A stretch of DNA of 33,650 nucleotides, from positions 1 through 33,650 of the forward strand of contig SLLP01000271.1 in the NCBI GenBank assembly GCA_007133995.1, in the 5' to 3' direction. The notes below the pieces were generated by a model, which saw only the letters and a list, made by a program, of their open reading frames with translations, was not told where the DNA came from and made no database searches. The position numbers and the translations under genes are program-made. Below are positions 18,521-28,234 of this stretch, piece by piece (the stretch's first letter is position 1; the number at the start of each line of letters is the position of its first letter). Origin of the DNA: Balneolales bacterium. Lineage in GTDB: Bacteria; Bacteroidota; Rhodothermia; Balneolales; Natronogracilivirgulaceae.

Positions 18521-19396
18521 TCAATCCTCCAGTAGTGGTTTTACACTCAAAACAGCAGTTTTTACGTGTCTAAGGACACTCGAGGAGGTACTTCCGAGCA
18601 TCATGAAATCCAGCCCGGTGCGTCCAATAGTTGACATGACCACAAGATTGTACGGCCTTGATTTCGTGAGTCTGGCAATTTCTTCGTGGATTGCTTTTTC
18701 GGAAAAAATAACTTCGGTAGTAACCTGCTCCTTGAGGTCACCAAGATATTTGTCCGCCAGTTCTCTGAGCTTGATTTTACGATCTTCACTGTCGTGCTGG
18801 GCCTGCGCCAGCGTATCAAATTGCTCAAAACTCACAATATGCACCAGGTCTATGGTGGCACCGGTTGCTTCCGCAAATTCTGCGGCGGGTTCAAAGGCAT
18901 AAATGGAATTATCGGAAAAATCCGTTGTGAGCAGGATGCGGCGAAGAGGCATCAGTCGGCTGTCCTCTTCAATAATAAGAACGGGCGTACGGGACGATCG
19001 AAGCACTTTTTCGCAAATGGAACCAAGGATCAACCTTGAAAAACCGGTACGGCCGTGACTGTTCATTACGATCAGGTCGAAATCCTTTCCGGCATCGGCT
19101 ATGGCTCTTGCTGCATTGCCGATTTTAACGAGTGGCTCTGCCCGGAACTCTTTTTCCACAAATTTTTCTGATATTTTTTCCAGTCGTTCATACAGGGATT
19201 TTTCCAGAGTTCGCAAATCAGCTTCCGGACTTGTCTCACCCATATAATAGAAGCCGTCAAGTTCATTCACCTGCATGTACGCGTGAAACGGAGTAATGGA
19301 GCCATTGAACAGCCTGGCAATGCCAACAGCGTTGGGAAACGCAAGCATGCTGAGTTCGGAAAAATCGGTTGGTACGAGGATCCGGGGTTGTTTCAT
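18521..19396 (-). CDS. Universal stress protein, tandem UspA domains (paralog of neighbour)
   Basis: 291 aa; SHGRTGFSRLILGSICEKV and TIGRTGLDFMMLGSTSSSV; clear paralogy with 17532..18422. Confidence 0.93.
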   Translation of the reverse strand: MKQPRILVPTDFSELSMLAFPNAVGIARLFNGSITPFHAYMQVNELDGFYYMGETSPEADLRTLEKSLYERLEKISEKFVEKEFRAEPLVKIGNAARAIADAGKDFDLIVMNSHGRTGFSRLILGSICEKVLRSSRTPVLIIEEDSRLMPLRRILLTTDFSDNSIYAFEPAAEFAEATGATIDLVHIVSFEQFDTLAQAQHDSEDRKIKLRELADKYLGDLKEQVTTEVIFSEKAIHEEIARLTKSRPYNLVVMSTIGRTGLDFMMLGSTSSSVLRHVKTAVLSVKPLLED

Positions 19397-19487
19397 ACTT
19401 TGCTCCTGGTAAGGTCATTGATTATAAACAAAGTAGCTAATCCTCAGCTATCTGACAAGGTATTTAGTCCGGGTAGTGGTCGATGTG

Positions 19488-21740
19488 TCAGAAATTCGTG
19501 CCGAAGCGAAATTCAAAAAGCAGGGCATTATCACTGCTGCCCATCAGTATTGTTTCGATCGGTCCAAACACGGTATTCCAGGTGACAGCCGTCGCCCATC
19601 CCCATTTCAATGGGGTGTCTAACAGGTCGTGATTTATGCGGGAATAGACATTGCCGACATTCACGGAAGGCGTCAGAAAAAGGTTGCCGTAAAAACGGTA
19701 CTGTGCAGCAAGGCTCGTTGAGATGATGTTGTTGCCGGCGAGGGCGTCTTTTCGATAACCGGAGAAGCTCTGGTAACCACCGGCATAGTAACGGTAATGC
19801 AACGGCAAATCGCCACCAAAGCTGTAACCGCCCCGCAGGGTCTGGATGATGGTAAACCTCCCAGATGCAGGATAATGGCCATTCCATGTGCCGTAAATTC
19901 TGCCGAAAGTCTCCTCATTGGGGATAAAACCGGGAGCCAGTTCCGCCCGGATCAATAATTGATGTCCGCTGGTGGGAAGATCTGATCGGTCCAGGTTGTC
20001 GAATTCCAGATCTCCGACCAGTAAATTCAGGCTGGTCCAGTTGACAGGGACATCGATGAAACCGATGCTTTCTGTTAGGTTGAAGCGTTCGAAGCGATAG
20101 CCGACTCCGGCTCTGACCACCGAGGCGTAGAGCGGTCCGATCAGCCCTTCGCCGTAGAGAATGTCGGTCCTGACCCCCGCTTCCCGTCTGTTGTTCCGGT
20201 AGATATCAAGTTCCCGTTCGCGGAGCCCTGCTACACCCTGGAATGAGAGCCGGGGTTCGATACCTACGTAATTGAAGTACTTGATTTCTGCCATAAGTTC
20301 GTAACCGACGCGGACATTCAGCCGGGCCGTGGAGGCCGGGAATACCAGGTTACGGAAAGTAGCATTGAACAGCAGCGAAGTCCCGAGCATGTTGTTGTGA
20401 TAGATACCGGTCTGGATGATGTTGGCCGTTTGCTCTTCGACATAGATGATCAGGTCCGCCTCGTCCAGATCGTCGTTCCACAAAAGGCGGTAAGTAACAC
20501 GCTTGAAGCGATGCATTCCGTACAGCCGCATCAAACCATCGGTAAGCATGTCGTAGTCTATGGTCGTATTGTCAAAGATCTGGAGCTTTGACAGGATGTG
20601 GTCTTCGGGAACGGTTTCCAGACCATCAAAGGTGATGGAGCGAATGCGGATGGATTCAATCGACTCAAACGCGGGGACCACCCTCTGACTTCCGTTTGAG
20701 CGAAGGGAATGGAGTGAATCGGCCAGGGCCTGTATCTCATCGATCCGGGCCCTGGCGGCCTGCTCACCGGCCTGGATGATCTCTTCCACTTCCCCGAAGC
20801 TGAGGGCTGTGTACTGGCTTAGGTCGGGCTGAACATTGAAATCAGCCATATCACGCTGAATGCGCATGGAAGAGCGCATTCCTATGGATATCGTCTGGGT
20901 GAGGACATCCGGAAGGTTGAGAAGCTCATCGGCCGGCTTAAGATCAGGGCTTGAGTTAATGGCGATCACGAAATCGGCACCAATGTCAAAAGCTTCCTGG
21001 ACCGGCATGTTGTTAACAACACCTCCGTCCACAAGATATTTTCCGTCGACCCATACCGGATCAAAAATGGATGGTATGGACATGCTTGCGCGTAAGGCGT
21101 CTGGAAGGAATCCCTGATCTAGAATGATCTGCTCACCTGTTTCGAGGTTGGTGGCAATACACAGGAAAGGCCGTGGCAGCTGAAGAAAGTCAACCAGATC
21201 ATGATAGGGCCAGGTAAGACGTGCAAGCATGTTGAAGATATGATTGCCCGAAACGAGACCGGTTGGAAATTTGACCTGCGTTCCTTCTACAGGAAATGAG
21301 ATGTTGAAAAGCCCGTCATACTGTTTTTCCTCCATTGGAAGGTGCTCGCGCCGGATGCGTTCTTCAAATAGCTCGCGCCATTCGGTCTGAAGTACAACCT
21401 GCTCCATCTGCTCCGGAGTATAGCCCATCGCGTAAAGAGCGCCGACAATGGAACCCATGCTGGTGCCGGTGACAAGGTCAACGGGGATGCCGGCTTCCTC
21501 AAAAACTTTGAGTACGCCGATGTGGGAGAGTCCGGCCGCACCGCCGCCACTGAGCGTAAGTCCGACAACGAAATCGTGCTCGAACACGGGTTTCCGGTCG
21601 TGATCTGCGCCAGAATTGGCAGTTGGGTCTGCTGCTGATGCTGTATTTGAAAATGCACAACTCAATCCCATGGCCGGCAGCAGGCAAAGCGTGAACAGTA
21701 GAAGCAGCAGGCTTAAAGGCAGCAGCCTTGTCATGGTCAA
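19488..21740 (-). CDS. Patatin-like phospholipase fused to POTRA/outer-membrane surface-antigen (BamA/Omp85-like) domain
   Basis: 750 aa; signal peptide; VGLTLSGGGAAGLSHIGVLKVFEEAGIPVDLVTGTSMGSIVGALYA (oxyanion loop and GxSxG), DGGVVNNMPV (catalytic Asp); C-terminal barrel-like half ending LLFEFRFGTNF. Confidence 0.92.
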   Translation of the reverse strand: MTMTRLLPLSLLLLLFTLCLLPAMGLSCAFSNTASAADPTANSGADHDRKPVFEHDFVVGLTLSGGGAAGLSHIGVLKVFEEAGIPVDLVTGTSMGSIVGALYAMGYTPEQMEQVVLQTEWRELFEERIRREHLPMEEKQYDGLFNISFPVEGTQVKFPTGLVSGNHIFNMLARLTWPYHDLVDFLQLPRPFLCIATNLETGEQIILDQGFLPDALRASMSIPSIFDPVWVDGKYLVDGGVVNNMPVQEAFDIGADFVIAINSSPDLKPADELLNLPDVLTQTISIGMRSSMRIQRDMADFNVQPDLSQYTALSFGEVEEIIQAGEQAARARIDEIQALADSLHSLRSNGSQRVVPAFESIESIRIRSITFDGLETVPEDHILSKLQIFDNTTIDYDMLTDGLMRLYGMHRFKRVTYRLLWNDDLDEADLIIYVEEQTANIIQTGIYHNNMLGTSLLFNATFRNLVFPASTARLNVRVGYELMAEIKYFNYVGIEPRLSFQGVAGLRERELDIYRNNRREAGVRTDILYGEGLIGPLYASVVRAGVGYRFERFNLTESIGFIDVPVNWTSLNLLVGDLEFDNLDRSDLPTSGHQLLIRAELAPGFIPNEETFGRIYGTWNGHYPASGRFTIIQTLRGGYSFGGDLPLHYRYYAGGYQSFSGYRKDALAGNNIISTSLAAQYRFYGNLFLTPSVNVGNVYSRINHDLLDTPLKWGWATAVTWNTVFGPIETILMGSSDNALLFEFRFGTNF

Positions 21741-21849
21741 CCTTGATACTTGAAATGGTATTGGAGTGCCCGGGTATCCCGATATGCGCTCCAGAACCGG
21801 GATCCCGGATTTGTTTTTTATGTTACTGACTGAACCGGTTGTTGCCGTT

Positions 21850-22902
21850 TTACTTCACAGTCCAGGTTTCTTCTCCGGTCAGGAGATCCTCAAGGTTCCC
21901 TTCTCCATAACGCTCGAAAGAAGCAGAGATCTGATCCTGAACAAGCTGTTCGTAGCTCGGACGCTCTTCAGCGTAGAAGACTCCGAACGGCCTGGGCAGT
22001 TTCCCAGCCTGTGTATTGTCATCAAACAGTGAAGTCAGGAGCCAGGCTTTGTTCCGGTCTTTTTCATCATGGATCCAGAGATCGTCTTTCGACCATTTGC
22101 CACTGTTCAGATCCACAATTTCCGGACGACATCCATCCATGCGAATGCCAAAGGCTTCATCTTTGCCGAACAGCAGTGGTTCACTGTCTTCCAGATAGAG
22201 GCTGGTTGAATCTCGCATTGACTTGTCGGTATAGGGACCGAATGCATTGTCATTGAATACAATGCAGTTCTGGTATATTTCCAGGAAAGAGGTGCCCTTG
22301 TGCTGCCATGTGCGTTCCAGAAGCTTTTGCAGATGCTTTGGGTCACGGTCCATGGTGCGCGCAATAAAAGATCCGTTGGCGCCAATGGCAAGCGAAAGCG
22401 GATTGAACGGGTTATCCACCGATCCCTCCGGCGAAGTCTTTGTCACCAGTCCCTGTGGGGAAGTCGGTGAATACTGGCCTTTGGTAAGACCGTATATTTC
22501 ATTGTTGAAAAGCAGCACATTGATGTCCAGGTTGCGCCGCAGCAGGTGAATGATGTGGTTCCCGCCGATGGAAAGGGCGTCCCCGTCGCCGGTAACCACC
22601 CAGACACTCAGGTCGGGCCGCGACACTTTCAAACCGGTGGCAATGGTCGGTGCGCGTCCGTGGATACCGTGCATGCCGAATGTATTCATGTAGTAGGGGA
22701 ACCGGGAAGAACATCCGATTCCTGCAACAAATACAATGTTTTCAGGATCCACACCCATTTTTGGCATCAGGGTTTGAACCTGTTTGAGTATGGTGTAGTC
22801 ACCGCAGCCCGGACACCAGCGAACTTCCTGGTCCGATGCAAAATCTTTGGCTTGCAGGTTGCCGTTGGTCTTGGATCCGTTTACTGTTTTCTGGGTACTC
22901 AT
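21850..22902 (-). CDS. korB: 2-oxoacid:ferredoxin oxidoreductase beta subunit (KorB-like)
   Basis: 350 aa; VRWCPGCGDYTIL, VAGIGCSSRFPYYMNTFGMHGIHGRAPTIATGLK, WVVTGDGDALSIGGNHIIHLLRRN (ThPP site), YQNCIVFNDNAF. Confidence 0.94.
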   Translation of the reverse strand: MSTQKTVNGSKTNGNLQAKDFASDQEVRWCPGCGDYTILKQVQTLMPKMGVDPENIVFVAGIGCSSRFPYYMNTFGMHGIHGRAPTIATGLKVSRPDLSVWVVTGDGDALSIGGNHIIHLLRRNLDINVLLFNNEIYGLTKGQYSPTSPQGLVTKTSPEGSVDNPFNPLSLAIGANGSFIARTMDRDPKHLQKLLERTWQHKGTSFLEIYQNCIVFNDNAFGPYTDKSMRDSTSLYLEDSEPLLFGKDEAFGIRMDGCRPEIVDLNSGKWSKDDLWIHDEKDRNKAWLLTSLFDDNTQAGKLPRPFGVFYAEERPSYEQLVQDQISASFERYGEGNLEDLLTGEETWTVK

Positions 22903-22971
22903 AATAAATCAAATAAAGTCGTGAAGGCTGTAAATTTTTGGGATGATGCGGCTGAAAGATCATTTTCATGA

Positions 22972-24828
22972 TCAGTCGGCACACATTTCGGTAATTTTGT
23001 CTTTCAGCTCGGTGACAGTGAATGGGGTACCTCTGACCCGGTTGAAACTCTCAATGGGAAGCAGATATTTGTCTCTCAGGATACGCGACAGCTGCCCCCG
23101 GTTGATTTCCGGAACAAGAACCTTGTCAAAACTTCCCAGGATATTTCCGAGATTCTTCGGGAAGGGATTGAGATAGCGCAGATGGATTAATGAGACATCC
23201 AGACCTTCCTCCCGGGTATCGGTGACAGCAGATTTGAGGGAACCATATGTTGATCCCCATCCGACCACCAGCAGTTTTCCCTTGTCGTTGCCTTCGTCGA
23301 TTTTCTGAGCGGGGATAAAGTTGGCAATGAGATCACGCTTTTGCTCCCGCATTTCGGTCATCAGATGATGATTGTCCGGATCATAGGAGATGTTGCCGGT
23401 CTCGTGATCTTTTTCGAGTCCGCCAATACGGTGTTCCAGTCCTTTTGATCCCGGTACAGCCCAGGGCCGCACCAGATTATCATCCCGTTTGTATGGAAGG
23501 AAGGGGGGAGCGTCCTGCCCGTTATCTTTCGGCTTCACATAACGCGGATCGATGGGCTTGAGTCCGCCGATTTCAGGAAGCTTCCAGGGTTCGGCACCAT
23601 TGGCGATGTATCCGTCGGTGAGCAGCATCACGGGAATCATGTGCTCTACAGCGATCCGGCATGCTTCGTAAGTGACCTCGAAGCAGTCAGCCGGGGATGA
23701 GGCTGAAAGGACAGCAACCGGCGATTCACCGGCACGGCCGTAATAGGCTTGCAGAAGGTCGGATTGTTCGGTTTTCGTGGGAAGACCGGTAGAAGGTCCT
23801 GCACGCTGCACGTTGACAATGACAAGGGGAAGCTCCAGCATGGTGGCCAGGCCGATGGCTTCACTTTTAAGCGCAACCCCGGGACCAGAACTGGTGGTCA
23901 TTCCCAGGCTGCCGCCAAATGAAGCACCGATCGCCGAGCCGATGGCGGCTATTTCGTCTTCTGCCTGAAACGTGGTAACGCCGAAATGTTTCAGACCTGA
24001 CAGGCCCTGGAGGATTTCCGAAGCCGGGGTAATGGGGTATGAGCCCAGAAAAACCGGGATTTTGGACTTTTTTGCAACAGCGGCAATGCCCAGGACAATG
24101 GCGTCATTTCCCGTAATATTTCTGTAGGTTCCCTTTTCGATCGGAGCGGCATCCACACTGTATCGCTCACTGAAAATTTCGGTAGCAATGGCATAGGTAA
24201 AGCCGTCATTGAGCGCTTTGATATTGGCTTCAGCGATCTCCGGTTTTTTCGCAAATTTTCTTTTCAGGAACTGTATGGTCGAATCGAGCGGCCGGCTGAA
24301 AAGCCAGTAAAGTACGCCCAGTACGAACATGTTCTTGCTGCGATCGATGGCCTTGACGGGTAGCCCAGTATCCTTCAGGCTTTGGCGGGTCATTTTGGTT
24401 ACATCGATTTCGATGACGATGTAGCCGGAGGCTTTGGCATCCTCGATGGGAGTCTCATCGGGCGCATATTTTGCCAGCGACAAGTCCTTTTTCCCAAATC
24501 CGTCGATGTTGGCAATGATGATTCCACCGGATTTCAGGAATTTCAGGTTTGCTTTCAGAGCAGCGGCATTCATGACTACCAGTACGTCGCACATGTCACC
24601 CGGTGTGTGAATAGCCTTGCTTCCGAAGTGGATCTGAAAACCGGATACTCCTGCGACCGTGCCGGCCGGGGCGCGGATTTCGGCGGGATAATCGGGAAAT
24701 GTGCTCAGGTCATTTCCTGAAAGAGCGGTGGTGCTTGTGAACTGCGAGCCGGTTAGCTGTATGCCGTCACCAGAGTCGCCTGCAAATCGGATAGTGACTT
24801 CTTTTTTCTGCTTCTGGGTAATACTCAT
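22972..24828 (-). CDS. korA: 2-oxoacid:ferredoxin oxidoreductase, fused gamma/alpha subunit (KorA-like)
   Basis: 618 aa; IRFAGDSGDGIQLTGSQF (gamma domain), GSYPITPASEILQGLSGLKHFGVTTFQAEDEIAAIGSAIGASFGG, TSSGPGVALKSEAIGLATMLELPLVIVNVQRAGPSTGLPTKTEQSDLLQA. Confidence 0.95.
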   Translation of the reverse strand: MSITQKQKKEVTIRFAGDSGDGIQLTGSQFTSTTALSGNDLSTFPDYPAEIRAPAGTVAGVSGFQIHFGSKAIHTPGDMCDVLVVMNAAALKANLKFLKSGGIIIANIDGFGKKDLSLAKYAPDETPIEDAKASGYIVIEIDVTKMTRQSLKDTGLPVKAIDRSKNMFVLGVLYWLFSRPLDSTIQFLKRKFAKKPEIAEANIKALNDGFTYAIATEIFSERYSVDAAPIEKGTYRNITGNDAIVLGIAAVAKKSKIPVFLGSYPITPASEILQGLSGLKHFGVTTFQAEDEIAAIGSAIGASFGGSLGMTTSSGPGVALKSEAIGLATMLELPLVIVNVQRAGPSTGLPTKTEQSDLLQAYYGRAGESPVAVLSASSPADCFEVTYEACRIAVEHMIPVMLLTDGYIANGAEPWKLPEIGGLKPIDPRYVKPKDNGQDAPPFLPYKRDDNLVRPWAVPGSKGLEHRIGGLEKDHETGNISYDPDNHHLMTEMREQKRDLIANFIPAQKIDEGNDKGKLLVVGWGSTYGSLKSAVTDTREEGLDVSLIHLRYLNPFPKNLGNILGSFDKVLVPEINRGQLSRILRDKYLLPIESFNRVRGTPFTVTELKDKITEMCAD

Positions 24829-25037
24829 GGTCTTGAATCGAAAAGATAGGATTAAAATTTATTAGTAGAGGTGAAGTTTCGTTATTGTGACAATTGTCCC
24901 CGTAATCATTGCGAATTCAGGGACAATAAAGTGTTTTTAAGCCTCAATCGCTATTACGCAAACAATCATCAAAAAACAAGTTGAATCGGTTAAGCCAGGT
25001 AGTCTTTGTGTCGGTTTTACAAGGTTTTTTTTCGGTT

Positions 25038-26174
25038 TTAAAGTGGTTCTCCAGTCTGCTGTTCATGGCGCATAGACATGGAAATGCGGTCTTCCCGGCT
25101 GCATACCTTGAGCTGTCCGCATCCCGCCTCAATATCTTCTCCATAGCACCAACGGATATCAACAGGAAAGCTTGCCTGTTCAAGTTCGTTTATGAAACGA
25201 TCGGTTTTTTCCTGTTCGGACCGGTTCTGTTGTGCCTCAGTGACTTGGTTGAACATGATCAGTGTGATATTGGCACTCAGATCACCGAGGTAGCGGGCGA
25301 GATTTCGGGCATCATCCGGGCTGTCATTTACACCATCCATCATCAGATACTGGATAGTGGGTGAAAGTCCTGTCTGCCGCTTGTGATACACCAGAGCATC
25401 TCGTATCTCAGGCAAACCCAGCCGTGAACTGACCGGCATAATCTGGTAACGCGTGTCCTGGTCTGCTGAGTGTATGGATACTGCAAGTCGAACTTCGGGG
25501 TGATCCACGGCAAGCATTCGGATCTGGCGAAAGAGTCCGACCGTCGATATGGTGATGTGTGACGGCGGCGGGCCGGGTGCCGCATCACCCCGCATGACAG
25601 TCAGCGCATCGGAAACGGACCGATAATTGTGCATCGGCTCACCCATCCCCATGAAGTAAAGATGGGTGAGATCTGTTTTTAATTCACGACGTATGACGGA
25701 TTCGGCGATACGGATCTGATCGAGCAATTCGCTGGCAGAAAGATTGCGATGGAAGCCCATCCTGCCTGTTGCGCAGAACGAGCAGCCGAAAAAACAGCCG
25801 ATTTGGGATGAGATGCTGGCCGAGCACTTGCGCAGTTCACCGTCCTGCCATTCGGGGATGATGACCGTTTCGGCCAGATGGCCGTCATGCAATTCGATGG
25901 TCAGGCGGTAAGAACCGTCCAGACTGCGGCGCAGTTCATGTTCTCTTGATCGTCGTATGATGACCAAACGCTGGAGGATGTCGATCTCGGAATCATCCAA
26001 TCCGGGTATGCCGCCCACATCAGAAATTTCATGATGAAAAACTGCTTCATAAACACACAACTTCGATTTGGATGAAAGCTTGAGAAGGCCGAAAAATTCA
26101 TCCCATTCGGCAAGTGAAAGCTGGGTCAGATCAACAGGTGGGTTCTGGAGCAGATGATGCTGTGGGTAAGACAT
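25038..26174 (-). CDS. RlmN/Cfr-family radical SAM protein (putative rRNA adenine methyltransferase; first conserved Cys is Ser)
   Basis: 378 aa; SISSQIGCFFGCSFCATGRMGFHRNL (CxxxCxxC), LYFMGMGEPMHNY, HSADQDTRYQIMPVS, RWCYGEDIEAGCGQLKV. Confidence 0.9.
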   Translation of the reverse strand: MSYPQHHLLQNPPVDLTQLSLAEWDEFFGLLKLSSKSKLCVYEAVFHHEISDVGGIPGLDDSEIDILQRLVIIRRSREHELRRSLDGSYRLTIELHDGHLAETVIIPEWQDGELRKCSASISSQIGCFFGCSFCATGRMGFHRNLSASELLDQIRIAESVIRRELKTDLTHLYFMGMGEPMHNYRSVSDALTVMRGDAAPGPPPSHITISTVGLFRQIRMLAVDHPEVRLAVSIHSADQDTRYQIMPVSSRLGLPEIRDALVYHKRQTGLSPTIQYLMMDGVNDSPDDARNLARYLGDLSANITLIMFNQVTEAQQNRSEQEKTDRFINELEQASFPVDIRWCYGEDIEAGCGQLKVCSREDRISMSMRHEQQTGEPL

Positions 26175-26451
26175 GTGAAATTAGATGATCAGTTAAAGCA
26201 ACGCCAATGTCGGGTGTTTTGCTAATGGAGTCAGGCAATATTGCAAATAATGGAAATTACATCATTTAAGGGGGTAAAAGCAACGACAAAAAGGTTGTCA
26301 TCGCAACCAGTTTGTTTTTGCGGAATGTGATGGTTGTAAAAAGTTTCGGGGCTGTCAAAGTTGGAGTTGCAAACGGGTTTTAAATCCATTACAATGCATT
26401 AGGACTTTAATTAAAAATCACTACTGTTAACATTTAAAACTGAGGGTGCTT

Positions 26452-26844
26452 ATGAAAGAAAAAGAGCTTCTCGACGCCGCAGAGAGCGGTGACTTGTCAA
26501 TAATTCGTAATCTTATTGATGATGGGCTCAGTGCCAATACCATGGACGAACACAATAGATCCGCTTTGCTTAAGGCGTCAAAACACGGTCACAAGGATAT
26601 CGTAGAGTTTTTACTGGAACAAGGTGCGGACGTAAATCACAGGGACAATCGCGGCACTACCCCCGTCTACTGGGCAGCCAGCCGGGGACATAAGGACATC
26701 GCTATGCTGCTAATCGAGAACGGTGCCGTCGTAAATTACTCCGATGACAGAAGATGGACGGCAATGGATCACGCCAAATCAAATGGCGACAAGGAAATGA
26801 TTGCAATTTTGGAAGAGGCGCTGACGACCGGCAAGATCGCATGA
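26452..26844 (+). CDS. Ankyrin-repeat protein
   Basis: MKEKELLDAAESGDLSIIRNLIDDGLSANTMDEHNRSALLKASKHGHKDIVEFLLEQGADVNHRDNRGTTPVYWAASRGHKDIAMLLIENGAVVNYSD: ANK repeats. GAGGG just upstream of the ATG; the ORF-track start 26446 is an alternative GTG. Confidence 0.9.
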   Translation: MKEKELLDAAESGDLSIIRNLIDDGLSANTMDEHNRSALLKASKHGHKDIVEFLLEQGADVNHRDNRGTTPVYWAASRGHKDIAMLLIENGAVVNYSDDRRWTAMDHAKSNGDKEMIAILEEALTTGKIA

Positions 26845-26888
26845 TCTTCGCGAGTTATTGATTCGTTTTATTTCTGAAGACCCCACGA

Positions 26889-27671
26889 CTATTTACCGGC
26901 CCGCTTGCGTTTGTGAGTGGGCTTTTTTTTGCCCTTCACACCGGTGGCAGTCTCCGCTTCAGCAGCCATCAGCAGGAAAATGGCGGGACGATGATCCAGG
27001 TCGTACTTTTTCTTTTTCCATTCGGAGACACGGCAGCTGATGATCTGCTCGTCGGGAAGTGTCAGATTGCTGGCTGCGCACAGGCGTGTGCCATCTGATA
27101 ATTCGCGGATCAGTTCCGACATCAGACTATTGTTGCGATAGGGGGTCTCCATGAATACCTGTGTGATCTGTCTGGCCGCCGATTCGTTCTGCAACTGACG
27201 GATGCGCTCGGTCCGTTGTAGTCCCGGCCGCGGGAGGTATCCATGAAACGAAAAAGCCTGACCGTTCATACCCGAGGCCATCACAGCAAGCAGGATGGAA
27301 GAGGGTCCGACCAGCGGTATCACTGGAATTCCGGACTCATGGGCCAGCCTGACCAGGTCGCTCCCGGGATCTGCAACACCCGGACATCCCGCTTCGGTGA
27401 TGATTCCTGCATTCACTCCGTCTTTCAGCAGCGATAGCATTTCAATAAGGTCTTCGCCCGGGGTGTGTTTGTTGAATTCGTAAAAGCGACATTTATAGTC
27501 GGGTACCGGATGTTTGATCCATCGAAGGAAGGAATTAGCCTGCCGGATACGCTCTACAAAAAAGGTATTAAGCTCATACACGGTTTTAATGACATGGTCG
27601 GGAAGCACCTGGTTTTCGGGATGAGGGCCCAGTGGAGCAGGAATGAGATAGAGGCTGCCGGGTCGGGTCAT
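26889..27671 (-). CDS. SAM-dependent methyltransferase, tetrapyrrole methylase / RsmI-like family
   Basis: ORF 26889..27737, start placed at MTRPGSLYLIPAPLG; GVNAGIITEAGCPGVADPGSDLVRLAHESGIPVIPLVGPSSILLAVMASGMNGQAFSFHGYLP; Lys/Arg-rich C-terminus. Confidence 0.88.
   Translation of the reverse strand: MTRPGSLYLIPAPLGPHPENQVLPDHVIKTVYELNTFFVERIRQANSFLRWIKHPVPDYKCRFYEFNKHTPGEDLIEMLSLLKDGVNAGIITEAGCPGVADPGSDLVRLAHESGIPVIPLVGPSSILLAVMASGMNGQAFSFHGYLPRPGLQRTERIRQLQNESAARQITQVFMETPYRNNSLMSELIRELSDGTRLCAASNLTLPDEQIISCRVSEWKKKKYDLDHRPAIFLLMAAEAETATGVKGKKKPTHKRKRAGK
26899..26930 (+). terminator. Rho-independent terminator for the ankyrin gene, inside the convergent methyltransferase CDS
   Basis: GCCCGCT-tgcgtttgtg-AGTGGGC followed by eight T; one G:U pair; located shortly after the ankyrin stop on the same strand. 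Confidence 0.65.
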
Positions 27672-27675
27672 ATTA

Positions 27676-28164
27676 TCACTCCACAATGACAATCTTCTGT
27701 TCCGGTTCGCTGCTGGATTTTCGCATTCTGCGGACAAACCTGTGCGCTGTAAGGGCGATGAAAAATGTTATGATGATGGAGACAGCCAGCACCGCAAGAT
27801 TTACCAATACCATCTTTCGATGGAATTCATAGATTGGAACAAGCACAATGGGTTGATAGCTGCTCTCGAGGTAACGCACCGGCATCAGCTCGGATGCCTG
27901 AAGCTGAGCGGCGTTTTGAATGGGCTGAGAGAGTTTTCGAGTGATAGCGGATCCATTATTCATCGTAAAATGTACGGTTATACTGCCGTTGGTTTGTGCG
28001 GCGATTTGCTTGATCTCAAAATGGATAACATCGGCGATGTAGCTTTCACCATCATCATAGGTTTTACCCAGCCCGTGGTATACAGCCCCCATATGAGCGG
28101 CCATGACGATGAGATACAGCGGAAGAAGCCAGACAAGGTACCAGAGATAAAACAGCTTGTTCAT
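27676..28164 (-). CDS. Hypothetical membrane protein with two predicted TM segments flanking an extracytoplasmic domain
   Basis: 162 aa; hydrophobic LFYLWYLVWLLPLYLIVMAAHMGAV and VLVNLAVLAVSIIITFFIALTA; lies 4 bp from the methyltransferase start. Confidence 0.65.
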   Translation of the reverse strand: MNKLFYLWYLVWLLPLYLIVMAAHMGAVYHGLGKTYDDGESYIADVIHFEIKQIAAQTNGSITVHFTMNNGSAITRKLSQPIQNAAQLQASELMPVRYLESSYQPIVLVPIYEFHRKMVLVNLAVLAVSIIITFFIALTAHRFVRRMRKSSSEPEQKIVIVE

Positions 28165-28234
28165 TGTTTGCGCGTTGCGAAATATATGCTTTGAAGTTGA
28201 TGCAGAATTTGTGAGGCGCTTCTGCTGGTTTTTA

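Noticed and set aside
17532-19396. Two adjacent universal stress protein genes as a novel duplication
   Set aside because: Tandem USP paralogs are common; motifs canonical in both, nothing unusual beyond paralogy.
26293-26308. Short hairpin GGTTG-tcatcg-CAACC upstream of the ankyrin gene
   Set aside because: 5-bp stem only, imperfect T-tract; too weak to call a terminator or structured RNA.
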